A stretch of 64,000 nucleotides of DNA from Niameybacter massiliensis (GTDB lineage: Bacteria > Bacillota > Clostridia > Lachnospirales > Cellulosilyticaceae), in contig NZ_LN875035.1 of assembly GCF_001282685.1 (NCBI RefSeq), positions 1,096,250 through 1,160,249 on the forward strand, given 5' to 3'. Each line of letters opens with the position of its first letter. The first letter of the stretch is position 1. A program made the translations under genes and the position numbers. This document shows positions 51,035 to 59,992 of this stretch, one piece after another. The notes beneath the pieces are model-generated. The model saw only the letters and a list, made by a program, of their open reading frames with translations. It did no database searches and was not told where the DNA came from.

Positions 51035-52894
51035 ATGTACTTATTACCACAACCAAAACACCTAAACATTAATGAAGGCCAATTTATTATTAAACCTTCT
51101 ACACTTCTTTTATTAGACGCAACTTGTGATTTTGATGATCTTAAAGCAATTAAGTTACTTCAAGATGAAATCAAACAAGCAACAAGCTTTAACCTTTCTA
51201 TTAGCAAAGGTTATCACGCAACTGATTCAGCTTCTAATATTCAGTTTGTAAAAAAAGCAGGCTTTAATAAAGAAGCTTATGAGCTTACTATCATATCTGA
51301 AGCAATTACTATTTCTGCTTCAACTGGTGCTGGTATGTTCTATGGCGTGCAAACACTTCGCCAAATTATCCGTCAAAATGGTGCACTTGTACCAGCTCTT
51401 ACAATCTGTGATGAACCACACTTTGCAAATCGTGGTTTCTACCATGACCTTACTCGTGGAAAAGTAGCTACACTTGATACCCTTAAAGAGCTTGTAGACC
51501 GTGCAGCTTTCTATAAACTTAACCAAATTCAACTTTACATCGAGCATAGCTTTGCTTTTGCTGGTCTTAGTGAAATTTGGGTAGACAAAGATCCAATTAC
51601 TGCTGAAGAGATTTTATTACTTGATGCTTACTGTAAAGAACGTCACGTAGAACTTGTACCATCTCTTTCAACATTTGGTCATTTCTATGAGATTTTAAAA
51701 AGTAAATCTTTTAATCATCTTTGTGAAATTGATACTACTGATAAAAAGGATTACTCATTTGTTGACCGTATGGCACATCATACACTTAACACACTTGAAG
51801 AAGGAAGCTTCCTCTTAGTAGAAAAAATGCTTAACGAGTTTATTCCACTCTTTAGCTCAGATCAATTTAACATCTGCTGTGATGAAACTTTTGATCTTGG
51901 TAAAGGACGTAGTAAAGCAAAAGCTGATGAAGTAGGTGCAGGTAGACTTTACGTAGATTTCTTAAATAAAATTGTAGCATGTGTAAAACAACATAATAAA
52001 AAAGTAATGTTCTGGGGAGATGTTATCCTTCACCATCCAGAGCTTCTTAATGAAATTCCAGAAGATGTAATTTGCCTTACTTGGGATTACAGCTCTACTT
52101 GTAGTGACCATGCTGTAAAAACAATAGCTGAAACTGGACGTGAACAATATGTTTGTCCTGGTGTAGGTGGTTGGAGCATGCTCATGAACCTTATGTGGAA
52201 TGCCTTTGAAAACATTCGTAGAATGGTTGAGTTCGGAAGAGACCACGGCGCAATTGGTGTACTTAACACTGACTGGGGCGATTATGGACATATCAATCTC
52301 CTTGGTAGTTCAATGCCAGGTATGATTCATGGTGCTAACCTTTCATGGAATCCTCAAACAGAAGAAACAGACTTTACAACAACTTACCAAGCAATCTCTC
52401 GTCTTGAATATGGTGATACAACTGAAACACTTGTTGGCTTACTTCACCAATTATCTGGCCGTCAAGGTTGTAGCTGGTCTGATGTGGTTAGATGGAAAGA
52501 GCTTCAACACAATCAACATGATGAAGTGGAAGTGCTTTCTAACTTAAATGTAGAACGTATCCTTACAGGTTATGAAACAGCTCTTCAAGTAGAGAAAGAA
52601 CTTCTTGCACTTAGTGGTACAATGCGTCATAACAACTTCGATCTTCAAGAATTCTTAATCTCTGCAAAAGCGATTCAATTAGTGGATAACTTTGTTCTTA
52701 CATTAATTCAAGATAAAGTAGGTACTAAAGAAGCTGTTCCTACTATGAGCAAATTAGAACTTGCTGCTGCGCTTGAAGTTTACTTTACTCAATTTGCAGC
52801 AATCTGGAGGACACGTAATAAAGAAAGCGAACTTTACAGAATTCGTGAAGTCATTACTTATATGTGTGCATACTTAAGAGATAGCGTTGCTTAA
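51035..52894 (+). CDS. GH20 beta-N-acetylhexosaminidase
   Basis: A 619-residue family 20 glycoside hydrolase. The N-terminal non-catalytic domain (YLLPQPKHLNINEGQFIIKP, MFYGVQTLRQII) leads to the barrel with ANRGFYHDLTRGKVATLDTL, VELVPSLSTFGHFYEI and the catalytic Asp-Glu pair near 282-283 in NICCDETFDLGKG. There is no signal peptide, so it acts on imported oligosaccharides. It removes terminal GlcNAc or GalNAc, using the substrate acetamido group. RBS AGGAGA. Its own terminator follows. Confidence 0.93.
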   Translation: MYLLPQPKHLNINEGQFIIKPSTLLLLDATCDFDDLKAIKLLQDEIKQATSFNLSISKGYHATDSASNIQFVKKAGFNKEAYELTIISEAITISASTGAGMFYGVQTLRQIIRQNGALVPALTICDEPHFANRGFYHDLTRGKVATLDTLKELVDRAAFYKLNQIQLYIEHSFAFAGLSEIWVDKDPITAEEILLLDAYCKERHVELVPSLSTFGHFYEILKSKSFNHLCEIDTTDKKDYSFVDRMAHHTLNTLEEGSFLLVEKMLNEFIPLFSSDQFNICCDETFDLGKGRSKAKADEVGAGRLYVDFLNKIVACVKQHNKKVMFWGDVILHHPELLNEIPEDVICLTWDYSSTCSDHAVKTIAETGREQYVCPGVGGWSMLMNLMWNAFENIRRMVEFGRDHGAIGVLNTDWGDYGHINLLGSSMPGMIHGANLSWNPQTEETDFTTTYQAISRLEYGDTTETLVGLLHQLSGRQGCSWSDVVRWKELQHNQHDEVEVLSNLNVERILTGYETALQVEKELLALSGTMRHNNFDLQEFLISAKAIQLVDNFVLTLIQDKVGTKEAVPTMSKLELAAALEVYFTQFAAIWRTRNKESELYRIREVITYMCAYLRDSVA

Positions 52895-52919
52895 GCAATA
52901 ACCTTTTTAAATACTTATA

Positions 52920-52964
52920 CAAAAGAAACTACCTAGATATTAAATATTTAGGTAGTTTCTTTTG
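52920..52964 (+). terminator. terminator of the GH20 gene
   Basis: A stem of more than 20 bp with one G-U pair (CAAAAGAAACTACCTAGATA and its partner) ending in a T run. Confidence 0.9.
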
Positions 52965-53169
52965 TATTTCCATACTTTTCCATTTTCTTTGGAAATGTTA
53001 TAATTTAATCATTATTCTATTGTTTCATATCTTTTCTTACTCTTACAACATCTCAAGCTCCGATAAAGATATCCATTTAGTAAGCTATGCAATGAATGAA
53101 TTAGCCCTACGCTTTTATTATTTATAGAGATTGTAGTAGGTAATACCTACCCATTAAGGAGTTGAAAAT

Positions 53170-54093
53170 ATGCATCATCAAATTAGCCAGATTATTGATC
53201 AAATAGAACGTGTTATTGTAGGCAAGCGTGAGATTTTAATTCAAGTAATGATTGGGCTTCTAAGTGAAGGGCATATCCTCATCGAGGATGTACCTGGAGT
53301 TGGCAAAACCCAACTTGTAGCTACCCTTGCCAAAGTCTTAGATGGAGATTTTAAGCGTATTCAATTTACACCGGAAGTAACCCCTTCTGACATTACAGGC
53401 TTTGCTATGTTTAATCAAAAAACTATGGAATTTGAATATCGTGCAGGTGTTAGCATGTGTAACTTCTTACTTGCTGATGAGATTAATCGAGCTTCTTCTA
53501 GAACCCAATCTAGTCTTCTAGAAATTATGGAAGAAGGGCGTGTAACAGTAGATGGTATCACTTATACATTACCTAAACCCTTTACTGTACTTGCTACCCA
53601 AAATCCTATTGAGAACTATGGAACTTATCATCTTCCTGAAGCACAAATGGACCGCTTTTTCATTAAACTCTCTATTGGTTATCCTAATAAATCAAGTGAA
53701 CTCCAAATTCTAAATATGTATCAAGATACCAATCCTCTACATACACTATCTCCTGTTTGCTCTATGGAGACTTTCTTACAACTTCAAGATCAAGTAAAAG
53801 AAATTTATGTAGATGACTCACTAAAAAATTATATTTTAGATATTACTCATGCCACACGTAGTCACTGTCTCATTACCTTAGGCGTCAGTCCTCGTGGTAG
53901 CATCAGTCTGTTAAAAGCTGCTAAAGCCAAAGCATTTATAGACAATCGTAATTATATACTGCCTGATGATATTCAAGCTTTAGCTGTACCCATACTTGCT
54001 CATCGTATCATCATAAGCCAAGAAGCAAAAAATCAAAAACTTACACCTACAAAGCTTATTAAAATGATTGTAGAGCAAGTTCCTGTCCGTTAA
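53170..54093 (+). CDS. MoxR-family AAA+ ATPase
   Basis: A 307-residue AAA+ protein. Walker A is VPGVGKTQL near 42-50, Walker B is LLADEINRA, sensor 1 is LATQNPIENYGTYHLPEAQM, and the lid domain contains LGVSPRGSISLL. MoxR ATPases work as chaperones for proteins with von Willebrand or DUF58 partners. It is the first gene of a three-gene operon with DUF58 and transglutaminase genes, a very common clostridial set. RBS AAGGAG. Confidence 0.93.
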   Translation: MHHQISQIIDQIERVIVGKREILIQVMIGLLSEGHILIEDVPGVGKTQLVATLAKVLDGDFKRIQFTPEVTPSDITGFAMFNQKTMEFEYRAGVSMCNFLLADEINRASSRTQSSLLEIMEEGRVTVDGITYTLPKPFTVLATQNPIENYGTYHLPEAQMDRFFIKLSIGYPNKSSELQILNMYQDTNPLHTLSPVCSMETFLQLQDQVKEIYVDDSLKNYILDITHATRSHCLITLGVSPRGSISLLKAAKAKAFIDNRNYILPDDIQALAVPILAHRIIISQEAKNQKLTPTKLIKMIVEQVPVR

Positions 54094-54112
54094 TCTTAAT
54101 TTGGAGGACTTT

Positions 54113-55210
54113 ATGGAAAATAAAATAGATCTTATTTTGACACTTATAGTTATACTCATCTGCCTATTCTTCATCGATATAACCTTTGGCATAACTTTAC
54201 TCTGCATCTGGCTAACAGCAATGATTCTCACATGCTCTCTACCTTTACTATTTAAAAATCGTATACATATACACACCCACTTCTCCAATCAAATACTTGA
54301 AAAAGGAGATACTTTATCAATCACCTTCAAACTTACTAACACAACTTGTCTCCCAACGCCTTTAATCCAATTAGAGCTTTTATGCCCTGATAATCTTCAA
54401 CTTGACTGTTCAAGCCACCTTGCACTTTCTCTTGCACCTTATGAAATACGCCTAATTACCATTCGCTATACTGCACTGGCACGAGGTGTCACAACAATCG
54501 GGTTAAATCAACTTCAGCTGTTGAATCCACTAGGCTTAAAGTCAAGACCACTCCTTATAGACTTTACACCTTTTCAGTCTATAATCACTATAGTCCCAGA
54601 ACTTTATCCGATTCATCCCTCTCATCCTTTGATTCTTAATCATACTGGGACAAATGATGGTGAAGATGACCTGGAGATACCTCATTTAACTTATCACTCT
54701 TTTGGGGAGATAAACTTTGAATGCCGTCCCTACCTAGCTGGTGATTCCTTACAAAAAATTCACTGGAAACAATCTGCTAAGAAAAATCAGCTTATGGTAA
54801 AAAAAGACCTCGCAGCTAGCCTTGGCCGTAAATATCTTATACTGGATCCACTTTCACACTATGCACTTGAAGACTCTTTACTAGAAGCTTTCTTATCATT
54901 AGGCTATACCCTTTATCAAAGAGGTATACAAACTACACTATGCCTATTTGAAAATGATGCATGGCATCTTTACAAGCTAGAAAATGAATCCACCTTATAT
55001 AACCTACAATATCAACTTGCTTCCTATCATTTTATAACTTCTAACATACCACTTACTGACCGATTAACTCCCTTAATACTAAAATCAAATATAGGTGAAA
55101 ATGGCCAACTACTTATTTTTTCTCCTGTCACCCAAGATATATTTCAAGATACAAAAAACTTTTTTGCCCTACATCAAAGAGAGCTTCTTCATATCTCAAA
55201 CAAACTTTAA
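54113..55210 (+). CDS. DUF58 protein, MoxR partner
   Basis: A 365-residue protein. Two N-terminal membrane helices (IDLILTLIVILICLFFIDIT, FGITLLCIWLTAMIL) are followed by a beta-rich region and the DUF58 signature GEINFECRPYLAGDSLQKIH with HWKQSAKKNQLMVKK. The true start is the ATG at 54113 after GGAGG; a TTG four codons earlier is not needed. It forms the middle of the MoxR-DUF58-transglutaminase operon, 19 bases after the first gene. Confidence 0.92.
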   Translation: MENKIDLILTLIVILICLFFIDITFGITLLCIWLTAMILTCSLPLLFKNRIHIHTHFSNQILEKGDTLSITFKLTNTTCLPTPLIQLELLCPDNLQLDCSSHLALSLAPYEIRLITIRYTALARGVTTIGLNQLQLLNPLGLKSRPLLIDFTPFQSIITIVPELYPIHPSHPLILNHTGTNDGEDDLEIPHLTYHSFGEINFECRPYLAGDSLQKIHWKQSAKKNQLMVKKDLAASLGRKYLILDPLSHYALEDSLLEAFLSLGYTLYQRGIQTTLCLFENDAWHLYKLENESTLYNLQYQLASYHFITSNIPLTDRLTPLILKSNIGENGQLLIFSPVTQDIFQDTKNFFALHQRELLHISNKL

Positions 55211-55225
55211 GGAGGTACATCATGT

Positions 55226-57412
55226 ATGCTACGTTTCAATAAGTGGTCTTTGACACCTTTTCATCTACTTACTCTGTTACTAACATTGACATTAACCTTA
55301 TGGCTTCTAAATGTCTGCTTTAATCTTCCTACATGGCTCCTTCTTGTTCCAATAGCTCTCATTCAATTTTTATCCTTTCTTTTCTTCCATACAATTAAAG
55401 AAAAAGGAAATATAGCTGTTGTATACTACTGTGGCTATGCACTTGTTATTTTTCTTTTGTTTAAATGGTTCAATAGCATGGCTATTACATCTCTTACATA
55501 CACCCAATGGTTAGGAAGCTTTATAATGGTGCCACAACCTGTATTTGCTTATTTTCTTAGCTCTACTTTAATGCTTTCTTCCATGTTCATCGCACTTATC
55601 TATTACTTTGTTATTATACATTTTCGTCCAATGGTGCTCATCTTGATAAGTGCATTACCTGCTACAATCTGCATACGTATGGGCAGACCCACTGTTAGTA
55701 GCTACCTCTTTATCTTTATGGGGATTCTCTTGTTACTTTATATGTATTATTGTAGCTACGAAGCGGAAGAGCTACCCTATACCGTCTTACCTTGCACTAA
55801 ATCTTATTGGAGTACTATGAGCCTTCTCTTACTGTGTATTTTTTTAACCTGTAGTCTATTACTTATTCCCGGTTCTAACTTATCTAATCCTATTCATACA
55901 CTCCTTCGAACCCAAGTGACTAACCACCTACAACCTAACTACACAACCTCTACACTTCCAAAAGAATCTACAGCCACAAGTGCACCTACAGCACTAAGTG
56001 ATACTCCCATTTTTGAAGTGAGAGCAACCAAACCTGTTTATTTTCGTACAAGAGGTTGGGACTACTATGAAAAGAATGCATGGCATGTAAAAAGAGAAGC
56101 ACTTAGCCTTGGCTATCAATTGCCTAAGTCAGAAATGAATCAAAAACTAGAACAAAAATCTTTAGTCCTATTAAATGTAATTGAGCGTTTAGAAAAAAAT
56201 GGTCTCCTTCAAGATATGCCTGAACTTACTCACCTTTTAGAGGCTCCCATTTCACCTATTACTTACTATGCCGCCTATGTTACTACTCTAAATTATTCAC
56301 ACTATATGTATCTCAATCCACCAGGCCTTATTTCTATTAGCAATCCTTTTTCTCCACTTGACTTGTATTTAAATGCTTTAGAAATTTGCTTTGCGAATGA
56401 TAAAACACGTCCTTATCCTAATGAAGGTTATGTTATTTCTTATATGGATACATTCCCAGCTTCTAATTCTCGTGAAATGTTACTTATTGAATCTTTAGAT
56501 CCTTCTACCTATAACCAATTGATTAACTTTCTATTGGATAGAGTTTGGGAACAACACAATCTCCAACAAGCTCAAGAAGATGAATACTTTCTCAAAAAAT
56601 GCAGCGATGAACTGGAAACGGCTACACTGCATTTTTTAGATATTCCTAACAGTATTACCAAGAGAACTTATGATTTAGCTCAAAAGATCACAGCGTCTTC
56701 AACATCAACTTATGAAAAAGCTTTGGCTATCCAAAATTATTTTTATAATGGTGAGTTTACTTACGACTTAAATTCCCCTGTTACACCTCTTGATAAAGAT
56801 GCCATAGAATATTTTTTATTTGAAAGTAAACGTGGAACCTGTGTTCAATTTGCTTCGGCTATGACTATGCTATGCCGTGCTGCTGGTATCCCTACACGCT
56901 ATATGGAAGGCTACGTTTGCGAAGAATATGATGCCTCAAAAGGCTGTTATATTATTAAACAAAAACATGCTCATGCCTTTCCTGAAGTCTATCTTCCTGG
57001 CTATGGGTGGCATATTTTTGAACCTACGATTCCAGCTACAGAAAATAAGAAGTCACCACTATCTCTTATCCTCTTATTGATTACATGCCTTATGTTTCTA
57101 TTCATACTCTATTTTCTCTCTAAAGTTCTCTCAGAGCAGCTTTGGAGACTATGTATTGTACGTCAAGAACCCAAAATAGCTCTAGAAGCTATATACTCTC
57201 GCCTTCTTAAAAGACTCAAGAAGAACGGCTATGTAATAGAAGTTTCTATGACGCCTATTAATATATCTCATATCCTCCTTGAACAAGGGATTGATCTAAC
57301 TTGGCTTACTGAACACTACTGTAAAGTTCACTATGGACATTGTAGTTGTGATAAGACGGTTGTCTTACAAGCCCTACAACTTTATAAATCCTTGTATCAT
57401 ATGCATCCTTAG
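55226..57412 (+). CDS. TgpA-like membrane transglutaminase-domain protein
   Basis: A 728-residue protein with about seven N-terminal membrane helices up to residue 220, an extracellular core and one C-terminal helix near 615-640. The core has a transglutaminase-like fold: the Cys in SKRGTCVQFASAMTMLCRAA, the His in KQKHAHAFPEVYLPGYGWHI and the Asp/Glu region after it (FEPT). A short cytoplasmic tail ends it. RBS AAGGAGG. It is the last gene of the MoxR operon; the substrate is unknown. Confidence 0.92.
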   Translation: MLRFNKWSLTPFHLLTLLLTLTLTLWLLNVCFNLPTWLLLVPIALIQFLSFLFFHTIKEKGNIAVVYYCGYALVIFLLFKWFNSMAITSLTYTQWLGSFIMVPQPVFAYFLSSTLMLSSMFIALIYYFVIIHFRPMVLILISALPATICIRMGRPTVSSYLFIFMGILLLLYMYYCSYEAEELPYTVLPCTKSYWSTMSLLLLCIFLTCSLLLIPGSNLSNPIHTLLRTQVTNHLQPNYTTSTLPKESTATSAPTALSDTPIFEVRATKPVYFRTRGWDYYEKNAWHVKREALSLGYQLPKSEMNQKLEQKSLVLLNVIERLEKNGLLQDMPELTHLLEAPISPITYYAAYVTTLNYSHYMYLNPPGLISISNPFSPLDLYLNALEICFANDKTRPYPNEGYVISYMDTFPASNSREMLLIESLDPSTYNQLINFLLDRVWEQHNLQQAQEDEYFLKKCSDELETATLHFLDIPNSITKRTYDLAQKITASSTSTYEKALAIQNYFYNGEFTYDLNSPVTPLDKDAIEYFLFESKRGTCVQFASAMTMLCRAAGIPTRYMEGYVCEEYDASKGCYIIKQKHAHAFPEVYLPGYGWHIFEPTIPATENKKSPLSLILLLITCLMFLFILYFLSKVLSEQLWRLCIVRQEPKIALEAIYSRLLKRLKKNGYVIEVSMTPINISHILLEQGIDLTWLTEHYCKVHYGHCSCDKTVVLQALQLYKSLYHMHP

Positions 57413-57418
57413 TGTTAG

Positions 57419-57462
57419 AAAAATCCAGGACTGCTTCATCATTGAAGCAGTCCTGGATTTTT
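57419..57462. terminator. terminator of the MoxR operon, probably bidirectional
   Basis: A perfect 20-bp stem (AAAAATCCAGGACTGCTTCA and complement) with a 4-base loop and A/T runs at both ends. It could also stop leftward transcripts that cross the foldback region. Confidence 0.92.
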
Positions 57463-57501
57463 GCAATTATATATTTGTTTAAATGAGGGTGTGCTTATAT
57501 T

Positions 57502-57722
57502 TAGCCTACTTGCGTGAGTTGGCTAGGTGGATTCTCCTCCACCTGCTACACTCCGCTTTCAGAGAAATGTAACTCATTCAAAAATAATAACGGTGTGAAC
57601 TCGCTACGCTCAAACAGCACACCTAAAATCATTATTTTTTTATTTCGAACATTTCTTATCTGAAAGCTACGTAGGCAGGTTCCGGAGAATGCACCTATCC
57701 AGCTCACTGAATCAAGTCTACG
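57502..57722. repeat. long imperfect foldback with nested inverted repeats
   Basis: The outer arms (57502-57570 and 57649-57722) are imperfect complements of about 70 bases; shared blocks on the minus strand include CTTTCAGA and GGATTCTCC-like segments. The inner arms (57580-57597 and 57619-57640) pair through GGTGTG and AAAAATAAT. The apex holds CTCGCTACGCTC. No coding frame of normal composition crosses it. It could be a structured RNA or a small foldback mobile element. Confidence 0.7.
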
Positions 57723-58215
57723 AAATATGCCTCCCTCACTTTGTGGATTGCGCCGCCGGAGAGATTACTAAACTGCATGTAGCCTATATTCTAAGTCCAT
57801 CCTCGAAAAAAGCTCCATGGAGGTCACCCACCCATCACCGCCCTTTTCTACTGAGAAAGTTAAGTTTTCACTTCCAGTGGCACGCCGTGGAGAGAAAAGA
57901 AGAACAAACGTCTCTTCTTTGGAAGACAAAACCTTGTATGTCTCAATGTCTTTTGCTATCTCTCTACCGGAAGGGTCTATAATGTGATGGGCTGTAAGGT
58001 GAGTTATTGTATGGAAACTTTCTCCGCAGACTTTTTAGAGAGGCTTAGAGAATGGAATCAAACTGGTTTTAGGGAAATGTCTGAAGAAAAGTGAACTTCT
58101 TTTCTGAGTTTTGACCGTTAGTTTGATGGAATGAACTTAGCCTCTCTTAATAGTCGAGGACTAGAAGTTGGAATACAATAAGCTTGCCTACATGTCCTCA
58201 CACTTAATCAAATAT
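57723..58215. other. non-coding, GC-richer region with several paired segments
   Basis: About 490 bases that are more GC-rich than the neighbouring spacers. AGAGAGGCT at 58037 pairs with AGCCTCTCT near 58138, enclosing TCAAACT/AGTTTGA and a GAAAAG hairpin; GAGAAAGTT near 57860 can pair with AACTTTCTC near 58016. With the foldback it may form one large structured RNA of over 600 nt. A 97-codon frame inside (57689-57982, plus strand) has unnatural composition. Confidence 0.5.
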
Positions 58216-59007
58216 TTAATTGCTAAGTTCATCTCTACCTGCACATTTTACTGCATAAGCTACATATTCATGTGCAAAATGATAGCCTAGCTTTTCAGCT
58301 AATGCCACTGATGCCTTATTTGCTGCATCCCAGCTTGGGTAAAGCCCTCTTTCTAGGCACTCTAGTACTAATCTTGCTCCACATACTAACGCAAGTCCTT
58401 GTCTTCTATAGTCTTTATGAGTATCTATTTCTATCTCTATTCCTTCTCTATAAATTGTATAAGAAGATGCACCACTTACTACTTTCCCTTCATGTAATAC
58501 TACAAAACCTAATCCTCTTTGGGCATAGTCTTCATAGTTTGTAAACTGTGAACATAAGTCTTGGCTCCGCTCTTCTTCCATCACTTGCTCATAGACTTCT
58601 TGATCTATTGCTTTTAAAACATAGGATGTATCTAAACTTTCTACATATGACTTAAGCTTTGGGATGTTAAAGACTTCTGGTTCTTTTTTTATAGCGTATC
58701 TCGTAATTTTAAAGCTTCTCTCTAAGTATGTATCTTCAATAAATTTTGCCCAGGTCTCATTTTGTGGAACCATAATAAGGTACTCTGACTTATAATCTGT
58801 TGGTATATGCCTCACAATTTCAATATTAGGTTCACCTGCTAAAAAGCAAAAATCACCAACAACAATTTGGGCTGACTTAGGTTCTTCTGCATCATCTACC
58901 CATCCACATCCCATACAACCCTGTAGATATGACCATATCAAGGTCTCTTTCCAATCTTTAAATAACTTACTTACTCTATAACCTTCTATCCTATTAATCT
59001 GCTGCAT
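58216..59007 (-). CDS. GNAT acetyltransferase, ZmaR-like subgroup
   Basis: A 263-residue protein with an N-terminal half typical of the GNAT_acetyltr_2 family (LIWSYLQGCMGCGWVDDAEE, FCFLAGEPNIEIVRHIP) and a C-terminal GNAT domain with GKVVSGASSYTIYREGIEIE, then the acetyl-CoA loop DYRRQGLALVCGARLVLECL and WDAANKASVALAEKLGYHF. ZmaR acetylates zwittermicin A, but most family members have unknown targets. It has no terminator right behind it, so its transcript may run through the structured region to 57462. Confidence 0.88.
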   Translation of the reverse strand: MQQINRIEGYRVSKLFKDWKETLIWSYLQGCMGCGWVDDAEEPKSAQIVVGDFCFLAGEPNIEIVRHIPTDYKSEYLIMVPQNETWAKFIEDTYLERSFKITRYAIKKEPEVFNIPKLKSYVESLDTSYVLKAIDQEVYEQVMEEERSQDLCSQFTNYEDYAQRGLGFVVLHEGKVVSGASSYTIYREGIEIEIDTHKDYRRQGLALVCGARLVLECLERGLYPSWDAANKASVALAEKLGYHFAHEYVAYAVKCAGRDELSN

Positions 59008-59166
59008 AGATACTTTTCTCTCTTTCTTATTTTTTAATTTTATACCTTATATTTACTATTCTTATCTCCCATCCATATTCTTACTTCTCTTAGCAGTATC
59101 TCTCTCCTATAAACTGCACTCAACATTCTTTCTCTTTATCTATCTTATTAACTATACATCTCATGA

Positions 59167-59232
59167 ACGCACAAAAAGCTAACCTAAGCCGTCCCTCCCT
59201 TATCTTACTTAGACGGACTTAAGTTAGCTTCT
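59167..59232 (-). terminator. terminator of the candidate large RNA
   Basis: On the minus strand, AAGCTAACTTAAGTCCGTC pairs with GGACGGCTTAGGTTAGCTT (G-U pairs included) and is followed by TTTTTG. The T run is on this strand only, which fixes the direction. Confidence 0.8.
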
Positions 59233-59670
59233 TGTTAGTGGCGCATTTCACACCTTAGGGGATGCTTCGCTTCGTAAATAACTTATACAGTTACACCATA
59301 CAATATAGCTTACCTTGTTATGATGCGCTAATTGGTGTGCTCTAAGTGAAAGGGATGCCACTGCATTTATCACGGTAAGTGTCCGCATAGGCGATCATCC
59401 CATAGGAATGACCTCATGTATGTGTATAAAAGTAATAAGTTGTGGTGTGAAGTTGAATCATCGTATCCGGTGTATCTATTCGTAATCTCCTACAGTTTCC
59501 TTGCCACCACTAAAAACTGTAGTTGTGAGGAAAGCTTGCAAAGCTTCAAAATAAGGGAGGTAATCTATCTGCTTTGTATACTTTTCTCAGCCATCTTCTA
59601 CACATTGAATCCACTTTACCTAGGATTAAGGCTTCATCTTAGCGCAGTTGATTAGCTTTAGATACTTGCT
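59167..59670 (-). ncRNA. candidate large structured RNA, about 500 nt
   Basis: A leftward unit with a near-consensus promoter (TTGACA and TATATT, 17-base spacing) at 59678-59706 and a terminator at about 59167-59232 whose imperfect 19-bp stem ends in TTTTT. In between no convincing protein frame exists. Several stems are visible on the RNA strand: CTACAGTTT with AAACTGTAG (15-nt loop), GGGATG with CATCCC, CACACC with GGTGTG, and GCGCAT with ATGCGC, the last two crossing as in a pseudoknot. RNase P, tmRNA, SRP and 6S hallmarks were not found. The family is not identified. Confidence 0.7.
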
Positions 59671-59677
59671 TATTTAT

Positions 59678-59706
59678 AATATACGCTACAATTTTGGACA
59701 TGTCAA
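59678..59706 (-). promoter_or_regulatory. sigma-A type promoter of the candidate large RNA
   Basis: On the minus strand TTGACA, 17 bases, TATATT. This is one of the two best promoter matches in the window. The expected start is near 59670. Confidence 0.8.
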
Positions 59707-59823
59707 TATAATTAAATACATTTTTCTAAAAATTTTATCAAATACATTTTTTCTTCTCTCACTTCTTCTTGTATCGGACTACATTATTATAGAAAAAAGT
59801 ATATTTGTCTTATTATTTTTTTA

Positions 59824-59852
59824 TTGACATTTCAATTTTATAGTCTTATACT
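59824..59852 (+). promoter_or_regulatory. sigma-A type promoter of the amt gene
   Basis: TTGACA, exactly 17 bases, TATACT. The expected start near 59859 gives a leader of about 130 bases before the amt start. Confidence 0.85.
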
Positions 59853-59868
59853 TAGTTTATCAATCAGC

Positions 59869-59906
59869 AAAGGCGCTGTAGGAACTCTCCTACAGCGCCT
59901 TTTTTT
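59869..59906 (+). terminator. first leader terminator before amt
   Basis: A perfect 15-bp GC-rich stem (AAAGGCGCTGTAGGA and complement), 4-base loop and seven T residues, only about 10 bases after the predicted transcription start. Confidence 0.9.
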
Positions 59907-59919
59907 GTTTCAAAAACAC

Positions 59920-59961
59920 AAAGGCGTGTTTTCTGTTTACTCAGAAACCACGCCTTTTTTT
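59920..59961 (+). terminator. second leader terminator before amt
   Basis: Stem AAAGGCGTG/CACGCCTTT extended by TTTCTG/CAGAAA, followed by seven T residues, 31 bases before the amt start codon. It shares the AAAGGCG foot with the first hairpin, so the arms could exchange partners. Confidence 0.9.
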
Positions 59962-59992
59962 AATAGACTAATACTGAAAAAGGAGTGATGTT

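Noticed and set aside
57689-57982. 97-codon frame on the plus strand
   Set aside because: No ribosome binding site, unusual amino acid use (many Trp, Cys, His) and full overlap with inverted repeat structure; probably a chance frame in structured non-coding sequence.
59340-59400. Cobalamin riboswitch, because of a GCCACTG block
   Set aside because: Only the single block matches; other riboswitch blocks are missing and the transcript is on the other strand.
59416-59655. 79-codon frame on the plus strand
   Set aside because: It lies antisense to the candidate RNA, without a promoter or ribosome binding site of its own.
59167-59670. RNase P, tmRNA, SRP or 6S RNA
   Set aside because: The conserved GAGGAAAGTCC core of RNase P, the tRNA-like CCA end of tmRNA, the SRP GGAAG loop and the single long bulged hairpin of 6S are all absent.
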